NCBI GenBank assembly: GCA_031292515.1 | Contig: JARLGZ010000108.1 | Location: 1 to 64,000 of the forward strand | DNA length: 64,000 nucleotides | Origin: Puia sp. | GTDB taxonomy: Bacteria > Bacteroidota > Bacteroidia > Chitinophagales > Chitinophagaceae | Reading direction: 5' to 3' | Program-made: the position numbers and the translations under genes | Part shown: positions 43,663 to 52,161 of the stretch, in pieces | How the letters are laid out: each line of letters begins with the position of its first letter | Numbering within the stretch: position 1 is the first letter of the stretch | The notes under the pieces: model-generated | The model's input: only the letters and a program-made list of their open reading frames with translations | What the model was told of the DNA's origin: nothing | Database searches by the model: none

Positions 43663-44937
43663 ATGTCAAAAGAAATATTGTCCGTGATATTGGGAGGAGG
43701 CGCCGGAACCAGATTGTATCCGCTGACAGCCAGCCGCTCCAAGCCCGCTGTTCCGATTGCCGGCAAATACAGGTTAGTCGATATCCCGATCTCGAACTGC
43801 CTGAATTCAGGCATCACCCGCATGTTCGTGCTTACGCAATTCAATTCGGCCTCTCTGAACCGGCATATAAAAAACACGTATCATTTCAGTGCTTTCAGCT
43901 CGGCCTTTGTGGATATCCTGGCTGCCGAACAGACCCCCGATAATCCTACCTGGTATCAGGGGACTGCCGATGCGGTACGTCAGTGCCTGCGGCATCTGGG
44001 GCCCTTTGACAGCGATTATGTGCTGATCCTCTCCGGCGACCAGCTCTACCAGATGGATTTCATGGATATGCTTAACCATCACAAGGAACTGGGGGCCGAC
44101 ATCTCGATTGCCACCATTCCGGTGGCCGACCGGGAAGCCTCCGATTTCGGGATCCTGAAAAAGAACGCCAACGGCTATATCACCTCTTTCACGGAAAAAC
44201 CCAAAAAAGACATTCTTCCCCAATGGGTAAGCGATACGGGGCCCCTCATGCAGAGCCTGGGCAGGAATTACCTGGCATCGATGGGGATCTATATATTTAA
44301 CCGCCAGCTGCTCTCCGAGCTATTGCAAAATGAATATGTGGAAGCTACGGATTTCGGGAAAGAGATCATCCCGCAATCCCTGGAGAAATACAAGGTGGTG
44401 AGCTATCAGTTCGATGGCTACTGGACCGATATCGGAAACATCTATTCCTTTTTCGAAGCCAATCTCGGGCTTACAAAAGATATTCCCGATTTCAACTTAT
44501 TCGATAATGACAAGGCTATTTATACCCGCGCCCGCATGCTCCCTCCCGCTAAAATCAGCGGCAGTACCCTTGAAAAGACGATCATAGCGGAAGGCTGCAT
44601 CATCAATGCTTCGCGTATAGAAAACAGTATCATCGGCATCAGGACCCGCATCGGAACGGGGACCACCATCGTGAGCAGCTATATCATGGGTGTCGATTTC
44701 TATGAGACCATCGAAGAGATAGAGCATGCGCGTTCGCATGGTCTTCCCACAGTGGGTATTGGTCATCGCTGTTATATACGCAATGCTATCGTGGACAAGA
44801 ACTGCCGGATTGGCGATGACGTGCGGATCAATGGAGGGCCTCACCTGGAGAATACCGATCATTCCCTTTATACCGTCAAGGAAGGGGTCGTAGTGATCAA
44901 GAAGGGCGCGGTGCTTCCCAACGGGTTTGTGATATAA
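43663..44937 (+). CDS. glgC: Glucose-1-phosphate adenylyltransferase
   Basis: A 424-aa ADP-glucose pyrophosphorylase, the committing enzyme of glycogen synthesis. The N-terminal nucleotidyltransferase motif is VILGGGAGTRLYPLTASRSKPAVPIAGKY (split in the active-site loop), followed by DIPISNCLNSGI, the glucose-phosphate site TDFGKEIIP..YWTDIG, and a left-handed beta-helix C-terminal domain (ISGSTLEKTIIAEGCII). The frame opens with TTG at 43657; the ATG at 43663 is preferred. It follows glgA and nearly touches the convergent GLPGLI gene (6 bases). Confidence 0.95.
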   Translation: MSKEILSVILGGGAGTRLYPLTASRSKPAVPIAGKYRLVDIPISNCLNSGITRMFVLTQFNSASLNRHIKNTYHFSAFSSAFVDILAAEQTPDNPTWYQGTADAVRQCLRHLGPFDSDYVLILSGDQLYQMDFMDMLNHHKELGADISIATIPVADREASDFGILKKNANGYITSFTEKPKKDILPQWVSDTGPLMQSLGRNYLASMGIYIFNRQLLSELLQNEYVEATDFGKEIIPQSLEKYKVVSYQFDGYWTDIGNIYSFFEANLGLTKDIPDFNLFDNDKAIYTRARMLPPAKISGSTLEKTIIAEGCIINASRIENSIIGIRTRIGTGTTIVSSYIMGVDFYETIEEIEHARSHGLPTVGIGHRCYIRNAIVDKNCRIGDDVRINGGPHLENTDHSLYTVKEGVVVIKKGAVLPNGFVI

Positions 44938-44943
44938 ACGGGA

Positions 44944-45699
44944 TCAGAGGAGGATGTTCTCCAAAAACATGTGACCCTGCTTGCCCCAATTCTTTACAAG
45001 TTTTTGCACGGTCTGTGAAAGGGTGGCGTTGTCCACTTTTTTGCCTTTTATCGGGGAGACGACATCCGTCTCCCTGACCGCTATGGACTGCACTTTAGTG
45101 GCAAACCACGTGATATGCTGATGGGGCAGGGCTACACCCAATATCATCCCGGGAAGACCGGTGAAAGATTCGGGTCCGCCGGGTGTAATGATCTCGTCGG
45201 TGTAGAATGCGACCACATAAATCGAATCCATGATGAGGGCATTGGCTCTGCGGCAGTTGAACCCCGCGATCACCCGCGTCTCGTCCGTCAGCTTCCATTT
45301 GATGGCCCGCAGGCTGTCCTGGACATTGAATAACTGATCGAATACTTTCTTCTGGCTTACGCCCTGCCGCTTCTCCATGTCGCTGTACACGACATTGTCT
45401 TCGCCGGGCTGTTCCCAGAACATCTTGTTGTTATCCGGATTTTCCCGGCCTGGTTTGAACAGTGTCTTGTTCTGAGAGAATACCAGGTCGAAATAGCTGA
45501 CCATGAAATTAGGCAGCAGTTTCTTGTCGAAATCGGACCATGCATTGTTTTCATCCAGCCGGGAATAGAGGTTTACCCTTTTTTCATATTCTATTTTCCC
45601 TTCCGACAGGAATACCGTATTCTGAGCCCGTAGGCGAAGACCGCTGCAAATACAGAACAGAACGAGTAAAAGGGAGAGGTTCTTATTGATGAGTGCCAT
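44944..45699 (-). CDS. GLPGLI family protein
   Basis: A 251-aa secreted protein with a signal peptide (LSLLLVLFCICSGLRLRAQ) and the family-defining GLPGLI-like motif, here ESFTGLPGMILGVALP. YEKRVNLYSR and NCRRANALIMDSIYVVAFYTDEI are also typical. GLPGLI proteins are envelope proteins of unknown function almost confined to Bacteroidota, often paired with an outer-membrane beta-barrel protein, as here: it lies 20 bases after the barrel gene on the same strand. The in-frame opening to 45762 would overlap the barrel gene; the ATG at 45699 begins the signal peptide. Confidence 0.9.
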   Translation of the reverse strand: MALINKNLSLLLVLFCICSGLRLRAQNTVFLSEGKIEYEKRVNLYSRLDENNAWSDFDKKLLPNFMVSYFDLVFSQNKTLFKPGRENPDNNKMFWEQPGEDNVVYSDMEKRQGVSQKKVFDQLFNVQDSLRAIKWKLTDETRVIAGFNCRRANALIMDSIYVVAFYTDEIITPGGPESFTGLPGMILGVALPHQHITWFATKVQSIAVRETDVVSPIKGKKVDNATLSQTVQKLVKNWGKQGHMFLENILL

Positions 45700-45719
45700 A
45701 ATTTTTTTTTCAAAGATTA

Positions 45720-48632
45720 TTATTGACGGGGCGCCGGAGTTCCCGCCTTGGTGAAATTCCATTCTACCGACAGCATAAAATATCGCTGGATGGTGCTATA
45801 GGTATTCTGGGACACAAAATTGCTGCTTACGTTTCTGTTGAAGCCGATGTTTTGATTGAACAGATCGTTAACCGATGCCTTTATCAAAAGGGCATCGTTT
45901 TTCATGAATTTTTTTCCAAACCAGGCATTCACCTGGGCCACGTCGGTGTTCTTATCGAATACGCTTGTCTTTTGCCGCAGACTGGTCAGGCACTCCGCAT
46001 AGAGTTGGAATTTATGAGGGAAGTACAGATTTGTATAAGGCGTAATGTCATAAGTCCAGAAATGCGTCGTAGTGCCCGAGTTGATGGAAGATCTGCTCTG
46101 CGTATAGGTTGGCGAAAAATAGATGCTGGCTTCGAATACCTTGTCTTTTGTTTTGGTGAGGCTCATCCCTACCGAATAGGATCCGTTCTCCGTGGTATTC
46201 ATGACCCCGTTGACGATGCTTGCATTGCTGTTCTGGTTGAACCTGCCGTTAAACCCGACCCGCATGTCAGGTCCCTTCCATTTGATATTATAATCCATGT
46301 TCCCGGACCAAGCATGATTGCCGCTCACATTGACGGCTTGCGAGGTCTGTTTTCCGGTGGAATCGAACCGGGTGTTCGTACTGATTGCATTTTGCGTAAA
46401 ACTATACTGCAGATACGCCCAGATCCCCCGCTCCGATAACACTTTGAAATCGTTGAAATACAGGGTCATCTGGTTCCGGAACTGGGGCTTCAGGGCGGGG
46501 TTGCCGATGGTCACATTCAGGGGGTCTTCATTCGTCAGTATGGGTTGGATTTGCTGGAGGGTTGGCTGGATCGTATTGCCGTTGTATTCGAATTGGAGCC
46601 TCCGGTAGTTGGAGAAGGAGTAAGTCATATTGGCCATCGGGTACCAGTTAACAAAATTTCTGTGTGTCGAAGTATCCGCGTGAAGATCGGTCTGATGGAA
46701 ACCGGTAAAACCGATACTGTTTCCTGCAGAGAGCCGGATTTTTTTCTTGATCAGGCTATAGGCCAGACCTCCCTTATTCGACAATACGTTGAAACGGTAG
46801 TCATTGCTATACAGGGAATCCAGCAAATTATACTTGCCACCGCCGGAATTGTTAAAAGATCCCCTGTCCGAACTGCTGTTGGCAATCGTGGCGCCGTAGT
46901 TGACGATCAGATAGGAAGATTTTGACAGCGGTTCGGTATAGACGATCTTGGAATCGAACAGCAGGTTCTCCGTGTGATAGACTTTGTACTGGTCTATCAG
47001 TGAATCACGGGAAAAGACGCCGCCGCTATAAAAATTGGTGTTGGAATTGAGATAACCCGTCGATACGTCCCGGTTGTAATTCTCCCGTATGTTGATGGAG
47101 ATCGTCCTTCCTTTTTTGGGGAGTTTCTTTCGCCAGAGCAGGTTGCTGTTGACGACATTGTTGTCGTCGACACTCGAGATGGTACGTGTATTCCGGTTGA
47201 CCAGGCTACTGTCGCTGGCAAGCGCTTCAGAAGTAAAACCGTTGTGGATGGTCTTATGGTCGTTGCCGCCGTCCGCATTTATTTTAAGCGTGGAAGTGGA
47301 GTCGAATTTTATCTCGTAACTGCCGTCCATTGTGTTACGGATGATCTGGTTATTGGAGGTTTGCTTCTGGTTGTTATAATACAGGGTGTCCGGCAGGATA
47401 TTCTCGGAGTTGGTGGTGCTCAGCGTATTGATTTTAAGCTGCATCGTCTTAAAATTTATATTGGCGGATTCGCGGTCATTATCCCATTTGTCGTTGTAGT
47501 GGGCACCTGCCGTATTTACGGAAGGGAGACCCTGTCCCTCATATTTGCCGCTCCAGGTGTCCAACTCGTTTTGTCCCGCTCCGGTGAAGGTAAAACTGCC
47601 CGTGATATCATCGAAATCGACGCTGCTCGCAAGGCTCTGACCGTAGTTGTCCCTTTCCCGCCAGTTCAGCCCCGTTTTGCCCGTGTTGGAACTGATGCCG
47701 AAGAGGGCAAATTTCCTTTTATTCTTAAAATAATTGAGCATGCCCTGGTAGTCGTAGAAACCGTCCGTCCCCACTCCCGCGGAGACTTTTCCGAAATAGC
47801 CGTTCTTTTTACCATCTTTCAGCTTCACATTGATGGTTTTGGAATGCTGACCATCGTCGATGCCCGAAAAAACGGCCTGGTCGCTTTTTTTGTCATATAC
47901 CTGCACTTTGTCCACCATATCCGCCCGCAGATTCTGGGTGACCAGGGTAGGATCGTCTCCGAAAAACTCTTCCCCGTCGACCAATACTTTCTGAACAGTC
48001 TCCCCCTGTGCGGTGATCTTTCCATTTCTGTCGACCTGGATGCCGGGAAGCTTTTTCAACAGGTCTTCCACGGTTGCGCCTGCCTGGGTATGGAAGCTGT
48101 CGGCCACAAATTCCGTGGTATCTCCTTTCATCCGGATCGCACTCTTGTTGCCGCTGATCACGACTGCCTGCAACAATTTGCTCTTCATCACAAGCCCTAT
48201 CGGCGGGAGATCCGTTGCGGAGGAATCCTTCAGATTCAACTCGTCGACGTAATCCGCATAGGAAGGATAAGTGATTAACAGGAGCAACTTGCCGGGTGGC
48301 AGTTTCGTCAGGGTGAAATTGCCGGCTTTGTCGCTGCGCACGAATTTTACGACTATCGAATCCTCCTTTCTCAGTACGATGATCGTGGCGTTGGCGAGGG
48401 TCTTCTTTTCGCTGGTGTCTGAGACTTTCCCCCGGATGGAGGCGGATCCCGACAGCGGGGCTGCTCGTTTGGAGGAATCCGGCCGGTGTAAGGAGGCGAC
48501 GGACTTGACGGTGTCCTGACGGTGGACCCCGGATTGAGCAGTATCACGTTGTGCATTCGATCCCGATTGGGCGAAAGATGCGGTAATGGCTGAACAATAG
48601 CAAAGAAGCAACAAGGCAGTTAGTCGTAGCAT
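45720..48632 (-). CDS. Outer-membrane beta-barrel protein with CarboxypepD_reg and plug domain
   Basis: A 970-aa TonB-receptor-like protein. Residues 1-21 form the signal peptide, about 70-150 a CarboxypepD_reg beta-sandwich (SIRGKVSDTSEKKTLANATIIV), about 180-260 a plug-like domain (GATVEDLLKKLPGIQVDRNGKI), and the rest a beta-barrel ending in YFMLSVEWNFTK (OMP_b-brl_3 type). Such proteins take up or export unknown ligands; together with the GLPGLI protein encoded next it forms a standard Bacteroidota pair. It lies between glgC and glgB on the opposite strand. Its leader contains a GGTTCC-GAAA-GGAACC hairpin (48695-48710). Confidence 0.9.
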   Translation of the reverse strand: MLRLTALLLLCYCSAITASFAQSGSNAQRDTAQSGVHRQDTVKSVASLHRPDSSKRAAPLSGSASIRGKVSDTSEKKTLANATIIVLRKEDSIVVKFVRSDKAGNFTLTKLPPGKLLLLITYPSYADYVDELNLKDSSATDLPPIGLVMKSKLLQAVVISGNKSAIRMKGDTTEFVADSFHTQAGATVEDLLKKLPGIQVDRNGKITAQGETVQKVLVDGEEFFGDDPTLVTQNLRADMVDKVQVYDKKSDQAVFSGIDDGQHSKTINVKLKDGKKNGYFGKVSAGVGTDGFYDYQGMLNYFKNKRKFALFGISSNTGKTGLNWRERDNYGQSLASSVDFDDITGSFTFTGAGQNELDTWSGKYEGQGLPSVNTAGAHYNDKWDNDRESANINFKTMQLKINTLSTTNSENILPDTLYYNNQKQTSNNQIIRNTMDGSYEIKFDSTSTLKINADGGNDHKTIHNGFTSEALASDSSLVNRNTRTISSVDDNNVVNSNLLWRKKLPKKGRTISINIRENYNRDVSTGYLNSNTNFYSGGVFSRDSLIDQYKVYHTENLLFDSKIVYTEPLSKSSYLIVNYGATIANSSSDRGSFNNSGGGKYNLLDSLYSNDYRFNVLSNKGGLAYSLIKKKIRLSAGNSIGFTGFHQTDLHADTSTHRNFVNWYPMANMTYSFSNYRRLQFEYNGNTIQPTLQQIQPILTNEDPLNVTIGNPALKPQFRNQMTLYFNDFKVLSERGIWAYLQYSFTQNAISTNTRFDSTGKQTSQAVNVSGNHAWSGNMDYNIKWKGPDMRVGFNGRFNQNSNASIVNGVMNTTENGSYSVGMSLTKTKDKVFEASIYFSPTYTQSRSSINSGTTTHFWTYDITPYTNLYFPHKFQLYAECLTSLRQKTSVFDKNTDVAQVNAWFGKKFMKNDALLIKASVNDLFNQNIGFNRNVSSNFVSQNTYSTIQRYFMLSVEWNFTKAGTPAPRQ

Positions 48633-48694
48633 CGGGCTGGTGGTTTTTGGTCAGTCGTGAAATAGTTCCGCCGTTACTAATCAGAGTGAGAGTA

Positions 48695-48710
48695 GGTTCC
48701 TTTCGGAACC
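48695..48710 (-). promoter_or_regulatory. GNRA-type hairpin in the leader of the barrel gene
   Basis: On the minus strand GGTTCC-GAAA-GGAACC forms a perfect 6-bp stem with a GAAA tetraloop, about 63 bases upstream of the barrel gene start. On the plus strand it lies upstream of glgB. Its function is not known. Confidence 0.35.
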
Positions 48711-48887
48711 CTCAAAGATTGCCGAAAAAAGAATGGATATCCAATTCCTAACTCTTAATTTTACGTTAAAGGGAATTCACGGATTTAACAAGTAACTTCC
48801 CGATAAGAGTGAATTTTCTGTTCAATCCATAAACAGGCCGAAATTTTTTCCGGATGCCCTGAGGAGGGTGATTTAAAAACACACACA

Positions 48888-50843
48888 TTGAGCACGCCTA
48901 TTCAAAAACGTTATGAGGACATCCATTTCGTGGACTCGACCCGGCCCGTTTGGAATTATTCACTGTTTTCGGACGAAGATATTCGTAATTTTCAGCAGGG
49001 TACACATTATCGTTTGTACGATATGTTCGGCTCGCACCCAATGGAAGTACTGGGGAAGGCAGGCTATTACTTTGCAGTGTGGGCGCCCAACGCCACCTAT
49101 GTATCCGTAATAGGCCATTTTAATAAGTGGGACTCGGAGGCGCACCCCTTATTTGTCCGCCTGGAGAAATCCGGGATCTGGGAAGGATTTATCCCGGGCA
49201 TCACAAAAGGAGAAGCCTACAAATATCATATTCACGGGTTCGAAGGAGTTAAAATGGATAAGGGCGATCCCTATGCCAATTTCTGGGAGAAGCGCCCTTA
49301 CACGGCGTCCATCACCTGGGACCTGGATTACGTGTGGAAGGACGCCGAATGGATGGGGAAAAGGGGCCCGCACAATTCCCTGCAGGCCCCCTGGAGCGTA
49401 TACGAAGTACACCTGGCGAGTTGGATGCGGCCGGACCCCAACGACGAGGAGACCTATAACACCTACGACCAGATGCGGGAACTGCTGGTGCCCTATGTGA
49501 AGGACATGGGATTTACCCATGTCGAGTTGATGCCCGTCATGGAACACCCTTTTGATGGTAGCTGGGGTTACCAGGGGACCGGCTATTTTGCGCCGACTTC
49601 GCGTTTCGGAGATCCTCAGGGGTTTATGGGCCTGGTAAACGCCTTTCACGAGGCAGGGATTGGCGTTCTGCTGGACTGGGTCCCCTCCCATTTTCCATAT
49701 GACGCCCACGGCCTCTTCCAGTTCGATGGCGCCAATACATACGAATATGCCGATATGCGCAAGGGCTTCCACCCCGATTGGAACAGCTATATATTTAACT
49801 ACCGCCGCGGCGAAGTGAAATCATTCCTCATTAGCAATGCCCGATTCTGGCTGGATCGTTTTCATGCGGACGGCATGCGGGTGGATGCGGTAAGCTCTTT
49901 GCTGAAGTTGAACTATTCCCGCCAGAAAGGTCAGTGGGAGCCGAATGAATTCGGGGGTGACGGTAACATCGAAGCCATAGCTTTCATAAAAGACCTGAAC
50001 GAGACGATATTCCGGGATTTCCCTGATGTGCAGACCATTGCAGAGGAGGCCACGGACTGGCCCGGCGTCAGCAGACCTACCTTCGCGGGAGGTCTGGGTT
50101 TCGGCATGAAATGGATGATGGGCTGGATGCACGATACCCTGAACTATTTTAAGACCGATCCCATCAACCGGAAAGGGATGCAGGATCATTTCACCTTCAG
50201 CATGATATACTATTATGATGAGAATTTCATGTTGCCGCTCAGCCATGATGAAGTCGTTCATGGCAAGTCTCCCATGATCTATAAAATGCCGGGCGATGAA
50301 TGGCAGAAATTTGCCAATCTCCGGTTGCTCTATTCTTATATGTTCACCCATCCCGGCGGCAAACTGCTGTTTATGGGCAATGAATTTGGCTCCACGACCG
50401 AATGGAACTACAAGCGGGAGCTTCCCTGGTATCTTCTGCAATTTGATCCGCACCGCCTCCTGAAGGATTGCGTCAGGGACCTGAATGGCCTGCTCAGGGG
50501 TCAGCCTGCCCTCTATGAGGACCAGTTCTCAGAGAATGGTTTTGAATGGACCGACCTCAACCATCGCGACGAGAGCGTGGTTGTTTACCGCAGACGCGGA
50601 AAACTGGCCGAAAACGACCTGCTGATCATACTCAACATGACACCGGTCGTCCGTAGAGACTGGAAAATCACCGCCGCCGGAAAATCCGCCTGGAAAGAGA
50701 TCTTCAACAGCGACGACAAAAAATACTGGGGCACGGGGGATACGTTCAACCCGGATCCCAGGGTGGTAATGGTGGATAAAAACCAGGACCGGTACGAAAT
50801 ATTTGTCCATCTGCCGCCGTTGGGGGCTATCGTGCTGAAATAA
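48888..50843 (+). CDS. glgB: 1,4-alpha-glucan branching enzyme
   Basis: A 651-aa GH13 enzyme that transfers alpha-1,4 chains to make alpha-1,6 branches in glycogen. A CBM48 domain (about 45-140, including GKAGYYFAVWAPNATYVSVIGHFNKWD) precedes the TIM barrel, which has the four conserved GH13 regions: DWVPSHFPYD, FHADGMRVDAVSSLL (nucleophile Asp), IAEEATDWPG (acid Glu) and LPLSHDEVVHGK. The start is TTG; the next ATG would cut into the N-terminal segment. It is a single transcription unit diverging from the barrel gene, with a TAATTTTA -7-like box at about 48756-48763. Confidence 0.95.
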   Translation: MSTPIQKRYEDIHFVDSTRPVWNYSLFSDEDIRNFQQGTHYRLYDMFGSHPMEVLGKAGYYFAVWAPNATYVSVIGHFNKWDSEAHPLFVRLEKSGIWEGFIPGITKGEAYKYHIHGFEGVKMDKGDPYANFWEKRPYTASITWDLDYVWKDAEWMGKRGPHNSLQAPWSVYEVHLASWMRPDPNDEETYNTYDQMRELLVPYVKDMGFTHVELMPVMEHPFDGSWGYQGTGYFAPTSRFGDPQGFMGLVNAFHEAGIGVLLDWVPSHFPYDAHGLFQFDGANTYEYADMRKGFHPDWNSYIFNYRRGEVKSFLISNARFWLDRFHADGMRVDAVSSLLKLNYSRQKGQWEPNEFGGDGNIEAIAFIKDLNETIFRDFPDVQTIAEEATDWPGVSRPTFAGGLGFGMKWMMGWMHDTLNYFKTDPINRKGMQDHFTFSMIYYYDENFMLPLSHDEVVHGKSPMIYKMPGDEWQKFANLRLLYSYMFTHPGGKLLFMGNEFGSTTEWNYKRELPWYLLQFDPHRLLKDCVRDLNGLLRGQPALYEDQFSENGFEWTDLNHRDESVVVYRRRGKLAENDLLIILNMTPVVRRDWKITAAGKSAWKEIFNSDDKKYWGTGDTFNPDPRVVMVDKNQDRYEIFVHLPPLGAIVLK

Positions 50844-51074
50844 AGGGCGATCGTTTGGCGACGGTATCCCTGTCCGGGATAACCCTAAATGGTTTCACTT
50901 AGGACCGGATTCCGGGTCTTCCTCTCATACTTAATTGCCCGCTGTGACGTTTTCCAAGGGAACGGGATCCGTTCAATGGGTTTGCCTGACAAGTTCATCA
51001 ATACAAGTTCAATACAAGTTCAATATTCAAGATAACAGATTAAAATCCAGTAAGAGTTCAAAATCCTATCTAGC

Positions 51075-52103
51075 ATGAAATACCTATTGTTCTTATTTTG
51101 TACCGCTTGCTGTCTGCAGCAGGTATTCTCCCAGTCTTCCGCCGACAGCTCGACGGCCTATTTTCAGAAAGGAGTAACGGAAGAAAAAGCGCGCCGGTTC
51201 ATGGTGGCGTTCAACCAGTTTCAAAAAGCCATCCAGTTTAAAGCCGACAATATAGACGCGCAGCGTGAATTAGGGGTTGTGGCCGTGGAAATGCACCGGT
51301 ATGACAATGCCACGCAGGCGTTTGAAAAAGTGATCGGTTTACAAAAAGACGATCCTGTGGCTGTGGAAAACCTGGCTAACCTGTATTTCTGGACCCGCCA
51401 GTGGCCCCAGGCCGTCGCCTATGCGCAAAAGGCCCAGCAGCTGAAGATTGGAAAGAACATGAACTATATCATCGGCAAATGCTATTATGAGCAGGAAGAC
51501 TATGGACAAGGGTTCAAGTACCTCCAGGCCGCTTCCCGGGAAGATTCCACGAATGCGGAGATCCCCTACCTGGTCGCCAGGGGCTTTGTCGACATGAATA
51601 ACTACAAGGGCGCCATTCCCTTTTTCCTGCGAGCGATCTCGCTGGATTCCTCAAAAGTTCAGTGGGTCTACGAGTGCGCGCTGACCTATGCGACGATCCC
51701 GGATGATAAATCGGCTATAAAATATTATGAGCTTGCCGCTTTAAGGGGATTTAAAAAGGACAACGACTTCTACGAAAACCTCTCTGATTCTTACCTGGCC
51801 GCCGGTGAGGTGGAAAAGGGTTTGGAATTGCTGCTAAAAGTCTACCAGAAGAAACCGGCCGACCTCGACCTTTTATACACCATCGCGCATACCTATTACC
51901 GCCTGAAAAAATACCAGGACGCGATCGATTTCTGGGATAAGATCCTGTCGCTTGACAAGGAGAATGCAAAGGCCCTGTATATGATCGGCGTAGCCTACCA
52001 GAAAAAGGGCGACGGCGACAAGGGTAAACAGCTTTGCGACAAAGCCATCCAGATGGATCCCTCTCTCAGCAGCCTGAAAACCGAAAGAAAGATGGAGATG
52101 TAG
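51075..52103 (+). CDS. Secreted tetratricopeptide-repeat protein
   Basis: A 342-aa protein with a signal peptide (MKYLLFLFCTACCLQQVFSQ) and about seven TPR units: FMVAFNQFQKAIQFKADN, RYDNATQAFEKVIGLQKDD, QWPQAVAYAQKAQQLKI, DYGQGFKYLQAASREDST, NYKGAIPFFLRAISLDSS, KYQDAIDFWDKILSLDKEN and so on. It is probably a periplasmic scaffold. The partner is unknown. It is a single gene converging with argS. Confidence 0.88.
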   Translation: MKYLLFLFCTACCLQQVFSQSSADSSTAYFQKGVTEEKARRFMVAFNQFQKAIQFKADNIDAQRELGVVAVEMHRYDNATQAFEKVIGLQKDDPVAVENLANLYFWTRQWPQAVAYAQKAQQLKIGKNMNYIIGKCYYEQEDYGQGFKYLQAASREDSTNAEIPYLVARGFVDMNNYKGAIPFFLRAISLDSSKVQWVYECALTYATIPDDKSAIKYYELAALRGFKKDNDFYENLSDSYLAAGEVEKGLELLLKVYQKKPADLDLLYTIAHTYYRLKKYQDAIDFWDKILSLDKENAKALYMIGVAYQKKGDGDKGKQLCDKAIQMDPSLSSLKTERKMEM

Positions 52104-52117
52104 AAACCGTATATGCC

Positions 52118-52161
52118 GGATCGGCCGATCCCTGGTTATGGCTACATGGTTATGGCTACAT
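52118..52161. repeat. 14-bp palindrome and 14-bp tandem duplication at the argS stop
   Basis: GGATCGGCCGATCC (52118-52131) is a perfect palindrome. It is followed by two identical 14-base units (52134-52147 and 52148-52161), the second spanning the argS stop codon. On the argS strand each unit carries ATGTAG, so the last Met and stop are duplicated. Confidence 0.65.

Noticed and set aside
47244-48278. 344-codon plus-strand ORF opposite the outer-membrane barrel gene
   Set aside because: Antisense to a clear CarboxypepD_reg/plug/barrel protein; no family features.
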